64,000 nucleotides of DNA from CAMDTE01 sp964504345 (GTDB lineage Bacteria; Bacteroidota; Bacteroidia; Flavobacteriales; Schleiferiaceae), in the NCBI GenBank assembly GCA_964504345.1, contig CAZDDX010000007.1:1-64000 (forward strand), in the 5' to 3' direction. This document shows, one piece after another, positions 25,497-34,619 of this stretch (positions are counted from its first letter, which is position 1; every line of letters begins with the position of its first letter). A program made the position numbers and the translations under genes. The notes beneath the pieces were generated by a model, which was given only the letters and a program-made list of their open reading frames with translations, was not told the origin of the DNA and did no database searches.

Positions 25497-27446
25497 ATGA
25501 AAAAAACCCTTACCCTTGTGGCCCTGGCGGTAGCTGGATCCGCCGCTTTCGGTCAAGCACAGCGCTTGGTCCTTTTTGAAGAATTCACGCAAGCATCTTG
25601 CGGGCCGTGCGCCAGCCAGAATCCTGCGTTCAACGCTTTGCTCGACGCCAATGCCACCAAGGCGGTGTCCATTAAGTACCAAACCAGCTGGCCCGGGTTT
25701 GACCCCATGAACCTACAAAACCCCACGGATGTAGCTACCCGTGTTAGTTTTTATGGCGTAAACGGAGTGCCCTGGACGGCTATGGACGGTGTGGCTCCTA
25801 CGGGTTCTGCCTACGCCGGCGCCCCCGCAAACGTAACCGCTTCTTCCATCAACACGCGTTACGCTGTTGCATCGGATTACTCGGTAACCGTAGCGCACCA
25901 ATTCAACGCCAACAACGACTCCATTGAGTTTGTGGTGTACGTTACCAATGCTACCCAGAACTCCATTTCCAACGCCAACTTGAAGTTGCACTTGGGCTTG
26001 GTGGAAAAAGCTATCGAATTCCCAACAGCTCCCGGCAGCAATGGTGAGACGGACTTTTTCATGGTCATGCGCAAAATGATCCCGGATGCCAACGGTACGG
26101 CTTTGCCCGCAACGATGGCTTCAGGTACTCCTTTTGTGTACACAGCCAAGGTTAAAGTTCCTACTTATGTTTACAAATTGGCTGAGGTAGCCATGGTTGC
26201 ATGGGTACAGGACATGACTACCAAAGATGTGAAAAACGCTGGCTACAGCGCTCCACAACCTTTGAATGGACCCGTGTTTGACGCCGGCATATTGTCCGTA
26301 GCACAACACACCGGCGGCCTGTGCAACACAGCCTACACGCCTTCGGCCACCATCACCAACGCTGGAACCAGTGCCATCACTTCAGCGGCGGTACAGTATG
26401 TATTGAACGGTGGCACTCCCGTGGTTCAAAACTGGACCGGTAACTTGGCTGCAGGTGCATCTGTTGCGGTGAACTTCCCTGCGTTGACCTTGGCGGGCGG
26501 CGCCAACACCTTCGTGTACTCAGTTGGTGCTCCCAACGGAAAGGCGGATGCCAACACCATGAACAACACAGCTCCTTCTTTGCGCATCTCAACCATTGGA
26601 ACAACTCCTTTGGCCACCCCATACAACGAAGGTGTTGAAGCTGCTACCAGCACTGCATTGCCTGCTTCTTCCGGTTTGATCCAAGGCGGCACTTCTCCTC
26701 GGTTGTTCGTCATCAGCAAAGCTGGTGCAGGAACAACCCAGAACTTGGGCGGTTTTGCGCAGTCAGACAAGTCCTTGATGATGGATTTCTATTTGATCGC
26801 AGCCGGCGGAACCGTTTCCGTAACTACGCAGAAATTGAACTTGGCTAATTTGACCAGTCCCAAGTTGTTCTTCCAGCACGCTCATGCTCAATACGACGGT
26901 ACCGAGCCCGATCAATTGAAGGTTTCAGTTTCTACCGATTGTGGATCTACATGGACCGAAGTCTTCAACAAAACCGGCAACCAGTTGGCTACGCGCACGC
27001 CGGTGGGCAACAACACCCGTTTCTTCCCAACGGCTACCGAATGGAAGCAAAACTCCATTTCCTTGGCTTCCTACGCGGGCAACGCCGGTGTGGTGCTGAA
27101 GTTTGAAGGTGTTTCTGGTTACGGAAACAGCTTGTTCTTGGACAACATTTGGGTTTCCAACAACGCTTTGAGCTCTGAGGAATTGCAAGGTGGCGCTTTG
27201 AGCGTTTTCCCGAACCCCGCTTCGGACGCAGCACGCATTGCTTTGACTTTGGTGGACAACAGCCAAGTATCCGTAAGCTTAACCAATTTGAACGGTCAGG
27301 TAGTTGCTGAATTGCCCGCCCGCGCTTTGGAGGCTGGTTCACACGAACTGACTTTGCCCGTAGCCGGCTTGCCCAACGGTGTTTACACCGCTCGCGTGGT
27401 TACGAACAACGGCGTACAAACCGTTCGTTTGACGGTAGCTCACTAA
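25497..27446 (+). CDS. T9SS-secreted Omp28-like protein with N-terminal CGPC
   Basis: 649 residues. A signal peptide (MKKTLTLVAL to AAFGQ, about 1-19) leads straight into an Omp28/thioredoxin-like domain, VLFEEFTQASCGPCASQN, with the CxxC at about residues 34-37 and YGVNGVPWTAMDG. This is followed by a CARDB-like repeat region (about 255-375), a jelly-roll-like region with LDNIWVSNN (about 380-560), and a type A T9SS sorting domain from LSVFPNPASDAA to VRLTVAH. It shares its domain parts with the 676-residue protein 1 kb upstream but in a different order: the thioredoxin part is first here and central there. Export to the surface is expected; the redox role is inference. A strong terminator follows. 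Confidence 0.82.
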   Translation: MKKTLTLVALAVAGSAAFGQAQRLVLFEEFTQASCGPCASQNPAFNALLDANATKAVSIKYQTSWPGFDPMNLQNPTDVATRVSFYGVNGVPWTAMDGVAPTGSAYAGAPANVTASSINTRYAVASDYSVTVAHQFNANNDSIEFVVYVTNATQNSISNANLKLHLGLVEKAIEFPTAPGSNGETDFFMVMRKMIPDANGTALPATMASGTPFVYTAKVKVPTYVYKLAEVAMVAWVQDMTTKDVKNAGYSAPQPLNGPVFDAGILSVAQHTGGLCNTAYTPSATITNAGTSAITSAAVQYVLNGGTPVVQNWTGNLAAGASVAVNFPALTLAGGANTFVYSVGAPNGKADANTMNNTAPSLRISTIGTTPLATPYNEGVEAATSTALPASSGLIQGGTSPRLFVISKAGAGTTQNLGGFAQSDKSLMMDFYLIAAGGTVSVTTQKLNLANLTSPKLFFQHAHAQYDGTEPDQLKVSVSTDCGSTWTEVFNKTGNQLATRTPVGNNTRFFPTATEWKQNSISLASYAGNAGVVLKFEGVSGYGNSLFLDNIWVSNNALSSEELQGGALSVFPNPASDAARIALTLVDNSQVSVSLTNLNGQVVAELPARALEAGSHELTLPVAGLPNGVYTARVVTNNGVQTVRLTVAH

Positions 27447-27476
27447 GTCTTATGTGCAGCGGAGCGCTGCACGTGA

Positions 27477-27509
27477 GGGGCCATTCCGCAAGGAATGGCC
27501 CCTTTTTTT
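27477..27509 (+). terminator. Intrinsic terminator
   Basis: GGGGCCATTCC pairs with GGAATGGCCCC over a GCAA tetraloop, followed by seven T residues. It ends the T9SS gene and lies immediately before the tlpA promoter. Confidence 0.85.
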
Positions 27510-27511
27510 GT

Positions 27512-27519
27512 TATCTTCG
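27512..27519 (+). promoter_or_regulatory. Possible -7 element of the tlpA operon
   Basis: TATCTTCG, one position from TAnnTTTG, ends 18 nt before the ATG at 27538 and begins 2 nt after the previous terminator. Confidence 0.4.
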
Positions 27520-27537
27520 TATACTCACTCAGATACC

Positions 27538-28059
27538 ATGCGCATTTTTGTAACGGCACTGGCCCTTGGCCTCGCTACTTCGGCCTTCGCACAGGGGTTG
27601 CCCCACGCACAAATCCAAACCTTGGAATACAAAACCATCGACGCCGCGTCGGTGACAAACGATGGCAAGCCGATGGTGGTGAGCTTTTGGGCTACGTGGT
27701 GCAAGCCCTGCATCAGCGAGTTGAATGCCTTGAACGATTACTATGAGGATTTGCAGAAGACCACCGGCGTTAAGGTGGTGGCGGTTTCCATAGACGATGC
27801 CCGTACTTCTGCCAAGGTGGGACCTTTTGTGGCCGGCCAAGAATGGGAATACACGGTGCTGTTGGATCCCAACAGCGTACTGCGTCGGGCCATGGGCGTG
27901 AACAACGTACCGCACACGTTTTTGCTGAACGGGAAAGGAGAAATTGTGTACCAGGCCAACAAATATGTTCCCGGCGAGGAAAAACACTTGATAGAGGCCA
28001 TTCGCGCAGCAGCCGCAGGGTCTTCGGAAACGGCTCCGGCAGGAACTTCGAACCACTGA
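27538..28059 (+). CDS. TlpA-like periplasmic thiol-disulfide oxidoreductase
   Basis: 173 residues. A signal peptide (about 1-19, ending SAFAQ) precedes a TlpA/ResA thioredoxin fold with the active site FWATWCKPC (Cys55 and Cys58), the DDARTSAK region and NNVPHTFLLNGKGEIV with the cis-Pro. It would act in the periplasm as a reductant or oxidant of protein thiols. It heads an operon: the DUF6029-like gene starts 2 nt after its stop and the Omp28 lipoprotein follows 3 nt after that, so the three probably work together. The in-frame upstream extension crosses the terminator of the previous gene and is rejected. Confidence 0.88.
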   Translation: MRIFVTALALGLATSAFAQGLPHAQIQTLEYKTIDAASVTNDGKPMVVSFWATWCKPCISELNALNDYYEDLQKTTGVKVVAVSIDDARTSAKVGPFVAGQEWEYTVLLDPNSVLRRAMGVNNVPHTFLLNGKGEIVYQANKYVPGEEKHLIEAIRAAAAGSSETAPAGTSNH

Positions 28060-28061
28060 GC

Positions 28062-29741
28062 ATGAATCGCATTGCAGCAATCGGTACCGCAGCGATGGCG
28101 GTGCTGAGTTTTGGCCTTTGGGCCCAACCCGTGGGAACCGTCGGACAACCGGGGGAGTTGCACGCCATTTTTCAATTTGACGGGCAGGCCTATGTTCGGG
28201 ATAGCATTTTGGACCCTACCGGCCAGTACTACCCTGAGGATAAGTTTCGGGGGCAAGGATTCGCGACTTTTACCTACACCCAGGGCGGTCTGCGTGCGGG
28301 GATGCGCTACGAAAACTACCAAAACCCCATCTTGGGTTACCCGCAAGGCTTTAAGGGACAAGGTATTCCCTACCGTTTTGTACAGTTCGAACAAGATGGG
28401 TTTGACATCACGGTGGGCAACTTTTACGAGCAGTTTGGCAGCGGCATGATCTTACGCGCTTACGAAGAGCGCGCGCTGGGATTGGACAACGCCCTGGACG
28501 GGGTTCGGATTGCCACGCGCTGGAAAAACGGCCTGCAAATCAAAGGGGTATTGGGCAAACAGCGTCGGTACTTTTCGTTGGGCGAGGGAATTGTTCGGGG
28601 TGTTGATGCAGAATACAACCTGCCGTGGAAGGCCGGCGCCGCAGTTTTGGGCGGCAGTTTTGTGAGCAAGTACCAACCGGCCAACGATCCGGAATTGAAT
28701 TTGCCTGCGAACGTTGCCGCCGGGGCTTTACGGTTCAATTTGGCCAAGGGCAAGTGGAGCTTCAACAGCGAATACGTCTACAAGGCCAACGACCCCTCGT
28801 TTGACAACGCCTACATCTACCGCCCCGGGCAAGCCTTGCGTTCTACACTGACGTACCGCACCAAAGGATTTTCCGTGCAAGCCTCCGCCAAACGCATTGA
28901 CAACATGAGCTTCCGCAGCGACCGCAGCGCGCAGCAGTTTGACGTTTTTGTCAACTTCTTGCCGCCCACGTCCAAGCTGCATACCTACGCTCTACCCGCC
29001 CTCTTCCCCTACGCCACGCAAATCAACGGCGAACAAGGGGGTGAAATCGACGTGGTGAAAGCCTTTTCAAAAGGCAGCTGGCTGGGCGGTAAAACCGGCC
29101 TGACGGTAGCGTTAAACGCTTCGTGGGCGGAGTCGCTGCAAAAAAGCCCGGTTGCAACAGGCGTTCCCATTGGCGCCGTCGGCACGGATGGGTACCGGTC
29201 CGACTGGCTCAAACGCGGTGAAATTCCGTACTTCCGGGATGTGAATGTGGAGTTTCGCAAGAAGTTCTCCAAAAAGTCCAAGGGCATGCTGACCCTGTAC
29301 GACCTCCGATACAACAAAACCGTTTTGAACGACGGTGTTGCGGATGCCGTTTTGTTGGCCAACCCCGGACAAGATTCTCTGCTTACGGTACGCGCCGCAG
29401 TAGCGGAGTTCCAACACACCCTGCCCAACGGCCAAACCCTACGCTACGAAGCCCAATGGAATACCGCCAACGGTTTCCGCGGAGATGCGGTCATGGGCTT
29501 GGTGGAATGGACCGTCTCCGACCGTTGGACGGTTGCCGTGCAGGAAATATACAATTACGGACACCCCTCCGTGGGGCGTCGGATCCACTACCCCATTTTA
29601 TCGCTGATCCACTTCTCCGGAAACACCCGAATCCAAATCAACTACGGCCGCCAGCAACAAGGAATTTTTTGCGTGGGGGGCATATGCCGCGTGGTTCCAC
29701 CGTCCAACGGATTGGCCGTTTCATTCACCACAAGCTTTTAA
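28062..29741 (+). CDS. DUF6029-like outer-membrane beta-barrel protein
   Basis: 559 residues. A signal peptide (MNRIAAIGTA to FGLWAQ, about 1-22) is followed by alternating strands with aromatic girdle residues throughout (for example RYENYQNPILGYPQGF, FVQFEQDGFDITVGNFYEQFGSGMILRAYEERALG) and ends in FTTSF, a C-terminal Phe typical of outer-membrane barrels. The overall look matches the Bacteroidota DUF6029 family as I know it; I could not search to confirm. It is translated 2 nt after tlpA and directly before an Omp28 lipoprotein. A porin-like or surface-anchoring role is inference. Confidence 0.65.
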   Translation: MNRIAAIGTAAMAVLSFGLWAQPVGTVGQPGELHAIFQFDGQAYVRDSILDPTGQYYPEDKFRGQGFATFTYTQGGLRAGMRYENYQNPILGYPQGFKGQGIPYRFVQFEQDGFDITVGNFYEQFGSGMILRAYEERALGLDNALDGVRIATRWKNGLQIKGVLGKQRRYFSLGEGIVRGVDAEYNLPWKAGAAVLGGSFVSKYQPANDPELNLPANVAAGALRFNLAKGKWSFNSEYVYKANDPSFDNAYIYRPGQALRSTLTYRTKGFSVQASAKRIDNMSFRSDRSAQQFDVFVNFLPPTSKLHTYALPALFPYATQINGEQGGEIDVVKAFSKGSWLGGKTGLTVALNASWAESLQKSPVATGVPIGAVGTDGYRSDWLKRGEIPYFRDVNVEFRKKFSKKSKGMLTLYDLRYNKTVLNDGVADAVLLANPGQDSLLTVRAAVAEFQHTLPNGQTLRYEAQWNTANGFRGDAVMGLVEWTVSDRWTVAVQEIYNYGHPSVGRRIHYPILSLIHFSGNTRIQINYGRQQQGIFCVGGICRVVPPSNGLAVSFTTSF

Positions 29742-29744
29742 CCG

Positions 29745-30605
29745 ATGCGCCACAAACTACCTACCTGGGTCGCTGCGTGCTTGCTGGCCGTTTTGGGAAT
29801 TTCCGGCTGCGATACCGTGGATCAACCGTTCAAAAACGCCATCAATGTGGACTGGGCGTCGGTGGTGTACGGGGATACCGTTCGCCAGACGGAAAGCACG
29901 GTTTACATTGAAGATTTTACGGGCCACACGTGCAAAAATTGCCCCAAGGCCACCAAGGTTCTGGTAAAACTGGACTCGTTGTATGGTGACCGCGTGGTTC
30001 CCTTGGCCATTCACGCGCGCAGCAGCGGTTTTTCCAACGTAGACACTTCCTACCCCACTGATTTCAGCACCCCGGAGTCTGAGTCGCTTTGGAACTACTT
30101 TGGTCCGCCCATTGGCCTGCCCAACGGCATGGTGCAGCGCGCAGACTACCCCACCAACCAGTGGAAGTCCTACACCACGTGGCAAACGCGTGCCGTCTCG
30201 TTTCTGAACGAGGCGCCCAAGGCACTCTTTGAAGTGGTCCCCGGTTGGAATGCCGATGGCCGACAAGCAGTGCTTCAGTACCGCATAACGGCGGCATCGG
30301 CCCAAACCAACCCCGTTCACGTGGCCTTTTACCTGACCGAAAGCGGGATCGTTTCCCCGCAGCTGATGCCGGACAACACCCGAAACCGAACCTACGTGCA
30401 CAACCACGTTTTGCGCGCGGCCCCAAAAGGTATCTTGGGACTTTCTGCCCTGCCCACAAACAGTGTATCTGGCGGAACCTTCAGCGGCTGGGTGGCCTAC
30501 GAACTTCCCATTGGTTGGAATGCGAACCGCGTGGATTGGATTGCCGTGGCGTACGACGCCGTAACCTACGAAGTACTTCAGGCAGTTGCCGTACCGGCCT
30601 TGTAA
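29745..30605 (+). CDS. Omp28-related lipoprotein with CxxC
   Basis: 286 residues. A lipoprotein signal ends LGISGC, with Cys22 as the expected lipidated residue. The Omp28-like domain opens with YIEDFTGHTCKNCPKAT, Cys63 and Cys66, the same FTG-x-TC-x-x-C pattern seen in the two T9SS proteins upstream. Trp, Asn and Val-rich strands follow (HAVATF-like HVAFYLTESGIVSPQ region near 195-210). It probably sits in the outer membrane. It is the third gene of the tlpA operon. Omp28 proteins are named from a Porphyromonas surface antigen and their biochemistry is not settled. Confidence 0.8.
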   Translation: MRHKLPTWVAACLLAVLGISGCDTVDQPFKNAINVDWASVVYGDTVRQTESTVYIEDFTGHTCKNCPKATKVLVKLDSLYGDRVVPLAIHARSSGFSNVDTSYPTDFSTPESESLWNYFGPPIGLPNGMVQRADYPTNQWKSYTTWQTRAVSFLNEAPKALFEVVPGWNADGRQAVLQYRITAASAQTNPVHVAFYLTESGIVSPQLMPDNTRNRTYVHNHVLRAAPKGILGLSALPTNSVSGGTFSGWVAYELPIGWNANRVDWIAVAYDAVTYEVLQAVAVPAL

Positions 30606-30669
30606 CGCCTGTTTTTCTTAAGATTCTCCTTGGCCAGACGGTAGGTTCTCGTTGGCCCGGCCAAAACTA

Positions 30670-31650
30670 CTACGTGTTCCGGTCGTCTTGCGGGCGGTCC
30701 TTCGCGCGGTTGTCTTGCGGCACGGCATGGCGCGCGGCAGCTTGATTCTCGTGCCATTTGGCGTACCCGGCGCGCATCAGCGGACTCTTGCCAAACACTC
30801 GGGCAAAGACCTCCTCGTTCATCCGACGCCAGTCCAACTCCGTCCATTGGGTCCAATTCTCTTGTGGAGCAAAACGCGTTTCTGTGTGGGGCTTTGCATG
30901 TCGGTTCCACGGACAAACCTCTTGGCAAATGTCGCATCCAAAGGTCCAGCCGTTGAGGTCCGGCACCAAAGACTCCGGTACCGCCGCATGCAATTCAATG
31001 GTGGCGTGGGAAATGCACTTGTTACTGTCCAAAACACCCGGCTGAATCAAGGCTTGCGTAGGGCACGCATCCAAACAACGCGTACAGGTACCGCAGTGGT
31101 CCGTAACGGGCGGGTCCGGCGGCAAATCCATGTCCAAGATCCACTCCGCCAAAAAGAAATAAGACCCCACCCCTTTAGCAAGTAATAAGCTGTTCTTACC
31201 GATCCAACCCAAACCGCTGCGGCGCGCCCAGGCCCGCTCTAAAACAGGCGCAGAATCCACAAAACAACGGCCTGAAACTGCTCCCACATCTGATTGCCAG
31301 GCGTCCATCAATTCGAACAGTTTGTCTTTGACCACGCGGTGGTAATCCTCCCCGTAGGCGTATCGGGCAATTTTAGGGACGCCCTCATGCGGGACTTGTT
31401 CCTGATCTGGGAAATAGTCGTAGCGCAGGGACACCACAGTCTTGGCGCCGGGCACGAGCTTGCGGGGGTCCAGGCGCTTATCAAAGTGATTGGCCATGTA
31501 GCCCATGGAGCCGTGGAAACCGCGCGCCAACCAGGACTCCAACCCAACAGCTTCTTCTTCCAAAAAATCGGCACGCGCCACGCGGCAATCGCCAAAGCCC
31601 AGACGCTCTGCGTGGCGCACGAGCGACGCTTTCGCCTGAGCGGGGTTCAT
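30670..31650 (-). CDS. queG: Epoxyqueuosine reductase QueG
   Basis: 326 residues. A cobalamin- and Fe-S-dependent enzyme that reduces epoxyqueuosine to queuosine in tRNA, the last step of the pathway. Two 4Fe-4S cluster motifs are visible: CGTCTRCLDACP (Cys186, 189, 192 and 196) and GCDICQEVCPWN (Cys239, 242, 246). The catalytic region VDSAPVLERAWARRSGLGWIGKN (about 131-153) is intact. The ATG overlaps the ruvB stop by 4 bp (ATGA). queA, for the preceding step, lies 26 kb away in this window. Confidence 0.95.
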   Translation of the reverse strand: MNPAQAKASLVRHAERLGFGDCRVARADFLEEEAVGLESWLARGFHGSMGYMANHFDKRLDPRKLVPGAKTVVSLRYDYFPDQEQVPHEGVPKIARYAYGEDYHRVVKDKLFELMDAWQSDVGAVSGRCFVDSAPVLERAWARRSGLGWIGKNSLLLAKGVGSYFFLAEWILDMDLPPDPPVTDHCGTCTRCLDACPTQALIQPGVLDSNKCISHATIELHAAVPESLVPDLNGWTFGCDICQEVCPWNRHAKPHTETRFAPQENWTQWTELDWRRMNEEVFARVFGKSPLMRAGYAKWHENQAAARHAVPQDNRAKDRPQDDRNT

Positions 31651-32684
31651 GCGTTCGCGCTGGGATCAAACAAGCCGTGCTGCGGCCCTTTTCTGCCTAA
31701 ATGCGCATAAGCCTTGTCCATGGCTACCCGACCGCGCGGAGTGCGCGCCAAATAGCCTTCCTGGATCAAGTACGGCTCGTATACCTCCTCCAAGGTGTCC
31801 GCTTGCTCACCTACCGCCGTGCCCAGGGTGGATAAACCCACCGGGCCGCCGCGAAATTTGTCTATGAGTGCCAATAGCAACTTGTTGTCCATCTCGTCCA
31901 GTCCGTGCTCGTCCACGTCCAAGGCGTCCATTCCCAAGCGCGCAATGGCCACATCGATGGTGCCGTCGCCTTTCACTTGAGCAAAATCGCGTATGCGTCG
32001 CAGCAGCGCGTTCGCAATACGCGGGGTGCCTCGGCTCCGTCGGGCAATCTCAATGGCAGCATTGGGTTGTATGGTTACCCCCAGAATGCCGGCCGACCGT
32101 TCCACGATGGTGGACAACCGCTCCGCGGTATAGTATTCCAACCGCGAGGCAATGCCAAACCGCGCCCGCAGGGGCGCGGTGAGCATTCCAGACCGCGTGG
32201 TAGCGCCCACCAATGTAAAAGGCTGCAATCCAATCTGCACGCTTCGCGCGTGTGGACCGGATTCGATCAAAATGTCGATCTTAAAATCCTCCATGGCCGA
32301 ATAGAGGTACTCCTCCACCACAGGACTCAACCGGTGTATTTCGTCGATGAACAGAACGTCGTTCGCCTCTAAGGAGGTCAATAGTCCGGCCAAATCGCCG
32401 GGCTTGTCCAGTACGGGACCGGACGTCATTTTGATCCCGACATTCAATTCATTGGCCACAATGTGGGCCAAGGTAGTTTTTCCCAATCCAGGAGGGCCGT
32501 GCAGCAGCACGTGGTCCAAGGACTCGCCCCGTCCCTTGGCCGCCTGAACGAAAATCCGAAGATTCTCCAGGATCTTCTCCTGGCCGGCAAAATCCGCGAA
32601 CTGAGCCGGCCGCAGCCGCTGCTCCACCTCGCGCTCCTCGGGCGCCAAGGCGCCCTCGGCCGCTTCATCCACAAATCGTCCCAT
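31647..32684 (-). CDS. ruvB: Holliday junction helicase RuvB
   Basis: 345 residues, normal length. AAA+ motor that drives branch migration with RuvA. Walker A is HGPPGLGKTTLA, Walker B is LFIDEIHRL, and the sensor and arginine-finger region IGATTR-like VGATTRSGMLTAPLRARFG and the winged-helix C-terminus LIQEGYLARTPRGR are present. The ATG at 32684 gives the usual MGRFVDE-type N-terminus; longer frames run through an upstream terminator. A perfect -7 element ends only 5 nt before this ATG, so the message may be leaderless. queG follows with a 4-bp overlap. Confidence 0.95.
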   Translation of the reverse strand: MGRFVDEAAEGALAPEEREVEQRLRPAQFADFAGQEKILENLRIFVQAAKGRGESLDHVLLHGPPGLGKTTLAHIVANELNVGIKMTSGPVLDKPGDLAGLLTSLEANDVLFIDEIHRLSPVVEEYLYSAMEDFKIDILIESGPHARSVQIGLQPFTLVGATTRSGMLTAPLRARFGIASRLEYYTAERLSTIVERSAGILGVTIQPNAAIEIARRSRGTPRIANALLRRIRDFAQVKGDGTIDVAIARLGMDALDVDEHGLDEMDNKLLLALIDKFRGGPVGLSTLGTAVGEQADTLEEVYEPYLIQEGYLARTPRGRVAMDKAYAHLGRKGPQHGLFDPSANA

Positions 32685-32689
32685 AAAAA

Positions 32690-32697
32690 CAAAGGTA
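32690..32697 (-). promoter_or_regulatory. Promoter -7 element of ruvB-queG
   Basis: TACCTTTG, exact TAnnTTTG, ends 5 nt before the ruvB ATG. Confidence 0.5.
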
Positions 32698-32746
32698 GCA
32701 TTTCGACCCGCATCCGCCCGAACCTCCAACGCGGCACAGGGGCAAT

Positions 32747-32778
32747 AAAAAACGCCGCCGCGGTAAACCGCGGCGGCG
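32747..32778 (-). terminator. Intrinsic terminator of the act-cta operon
   Basis: On the minus strand an 11-bp perfect GC-rich stem CGCCGCCGCGG / CCGCGGCGGCG with a TTTA loop is followed by six T residues. It begins 20 nt after the oxidase subunit I stop. Confidence 0.85.
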
Positions 32779-32798
32779 CCTAACTTTCTATTCAAGAA

Positions 32799-34598
32799 TC
32801 AGTGACCGGTTGCTTCCTCACCGTCTTGAATCGGCAGGGACTGCGGAGCAAAATCCTCGGATAAGCCGGGCTTGCTGTAGTCGTACGCCCAACGATGAAC
32901 CTCTGGAATTTCTCCAGGCCAGTTGCCGTGGATGTGCTCCACAGGAGTAGTCCATTCCAAGGTATTGGACTTCCAAGGGTTCTGCGACGCCTTGGGGCCG
33001 CGGAACATACTGTAGAAGAAGTTGAACAAGAAAATCAACTGTGCAATACCGCCCAAGATGGCAAACATCGTGATCAACACGTTGATGTCTTGGAGGTTAT
33101 CAAACAGCGGGAACTCTGCGTTGGTGTAGTAACGGCGTGGTACTGCCGCCAAGCCCAAGAAGTGCATGGGGAAGAATACACCGTACGCGGACACAAAAGT
33201 GATCCAGAAGTGCGCGTAGCCCAACTTCTTGTTCATCATGCGGCCGTACATTTTAGGGAACCAGTGGTACACCCCGGCAAACAAACCGAAGATTGCAGAC
33301 AAGCCCATAACGATGTGGAAGTGCGCCACAACGAAGTACGTGTCGTGTACGTTGATGTCCAACGCAGAGTCACCCAAAATGATGCCCGTCAAGCCACCGC
33401 TCACGAAGGTGCTCACCAAACCAATGGAGAACAACATGGCGGGGGTGAATTGGAGGTTGCCTTTCCACAAGGTGGTCAGGTAGTTGAACGCCTTAACGGC
33501 AGACGGAATGGCAATCAACAAGGTAGTGAACGTAAATACCGAACCCAGGAAGGGATTCATGCCGGTCACGAACATGTGGTGCCCCCATACGATAAAGGAC
33601 AAGAAGGCGATGGCCAAAATAGAGGTTACCATGGCGCGGTAGCCAAAGATGGGCTTGCGCGAGTTGGTAGCAATAACCTCTGAAGTGATGCCCAAGGCCG
33701 GCAACAAAATGATGTATACCTCCGGGTGGCCCAAGAACCAAAACAAGTGCTCGTACAATACCGGGCTTCCGCCTTGGTAGTGAAGGGCTTCACCCGCCAT
33801 ATAAATGTCCGACAGATAGAAGCTGGTGCCCAGCATGCGGTCAAACATCAAGAGCAGCACCGCACTCACCAAAACCGGGAAGGACAACACGCCCAAGATG
33901 GCGGTGACCAAAAACGCCCAAATGGTCAACGGCAAGCGCGTCATGGACATGCCTTTGGTACGGAGGTTCAAAACGGTCACGATGTAGTTCAGCGAACCCA
34001 ACAAAGAAGACACAATGAACAACGTCATGGATACCAACCACAGGGTCATGCCCGCGCCGGAGCCTGGCATGGCCTGCGGCAAAGCACTCAAAGGCGGGTA
34101 GATGGTCCAACCGCCAGAAGCGGGGCCGGTTTCCACAAACAAGGAGGCAATCATGATGACGCTGGACGCGAAGAAGAACCAGTACGACAGCATGTTCAAA
34201 AAGCCCGACGCCATGTCGCGCGCACCGATCTGCAACGGAATGAGTAGGTTGGAGAACGTACCGCTCAGGCCCGCGGTCAAAACGAAGAACACCATGATGG
34301 TGCCGTGGATGGTGACCAAAGCCAAATACATATTGGGGTCCATAACGCCGTCTGGCGCCCACTTACCCAGGAAGTACTCCAGGATGGCGAATTTCTTCTC
34401 CGGCCATGCGAGTTGCAGGCGGAAAAGCATGGACATAAATACCCCTACGATTCCCATGAACATTCCGGTTACCAGGAACTGCTTGGAAATCATTTTGTGG
34501 TCCGTGCTGAACACGTAGGTGTTCCAGAAGTTCGGAGCCGGGTGGTCGTGGTGCTCGTGGTCGTGAGCGTGGTCGTGTGCGTGTGCTTCTGCAGCCAT
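32799..34598 (-). CDS. ctaD: Cytochrome c oxidase subunit I
   Basis: 599 residues, heme-copper oxidase catalytic subunit with about 12-14 helices. Ligand regions are clear: LVTIHGTIMVFFV (low-spin heme His), FWFLGHPEVYIILLPALG (CuB His and the cross-linked Tyr), VWGHHMFVTG (CuB His pair) and VHDTYFVVAHFHIVMG (heme a3 and heme a His). The N-terminus (residues 2-23) is unusually His/Asp-rich, with eight His in HAHDHAHDHEHHDH-like sequence, and is predicted to be cytoplasmic. The chosen ATG is the first; an in-frame TTG lies 12 bp upstream. It is the last gene of the act operon, ending at a strong terminator. Confidence 0.95.
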   Translation of the reverse strand: MAAEAHAHDHAHDHEHHDHPAPNFWNTYVFSTDHKMISKQFLVTGMFMGIVGVFMSMLFRLQLAWPEKKFAILEYFLGKWAPDGVMDPNMYLALVTIHGTIMVFFVLTAGLSGTFSNLLIPLQIGARDMASGFLNMLSYWFFFASSVIMIASLFVETGPASGGWTIYPPLSALPQAMPGSGAGMTLWLVSMTLFIVSSLLGSLNYIVTVLNLRTKGMSMTRLPLTIWAFLVTAILGVLSFPVLVSAVLLLMFDRMLGTSFYLSDIYMAGEALHYQGGSPVLYEHLFWFLGHPEVYIILLPALGITSEVIATNSRKPIFGYRAMVTSILAIAFLSFIVWGHHMFVTGMNPFLGSVFTFTTLLIAIPSAVKAFNYLTTLWKGNLQFTPAMLFSIGLVSTFVSGGLTGIILGDSALDINVHDTYFVVAHFHIVMGLSAIFGLFAGVYHWFPKMYGRMMNKKLGYAHFWITFVSAYGVFFPMHFLGLAAVPRRYYTNAEFPLFDNLQDINVLITMFAILGGIAQLIFLFNFFYSMFRGPKASQNPWKSNTLEWTTPVEHIHGNWPGEIPEVHRWAYDYSKPGLSEDFAPQSLPIQDGEEATGH

Positions 34599-34619
34599 AA
34601 GTCGGTTCAATTGCTACGA

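Noticed and set aside
30606..30669. Terminator between the Omp28 gene and queG
   Set aside because: TTGGCC and GGCCAA can pair but only over a long loop, with no clear T tract.
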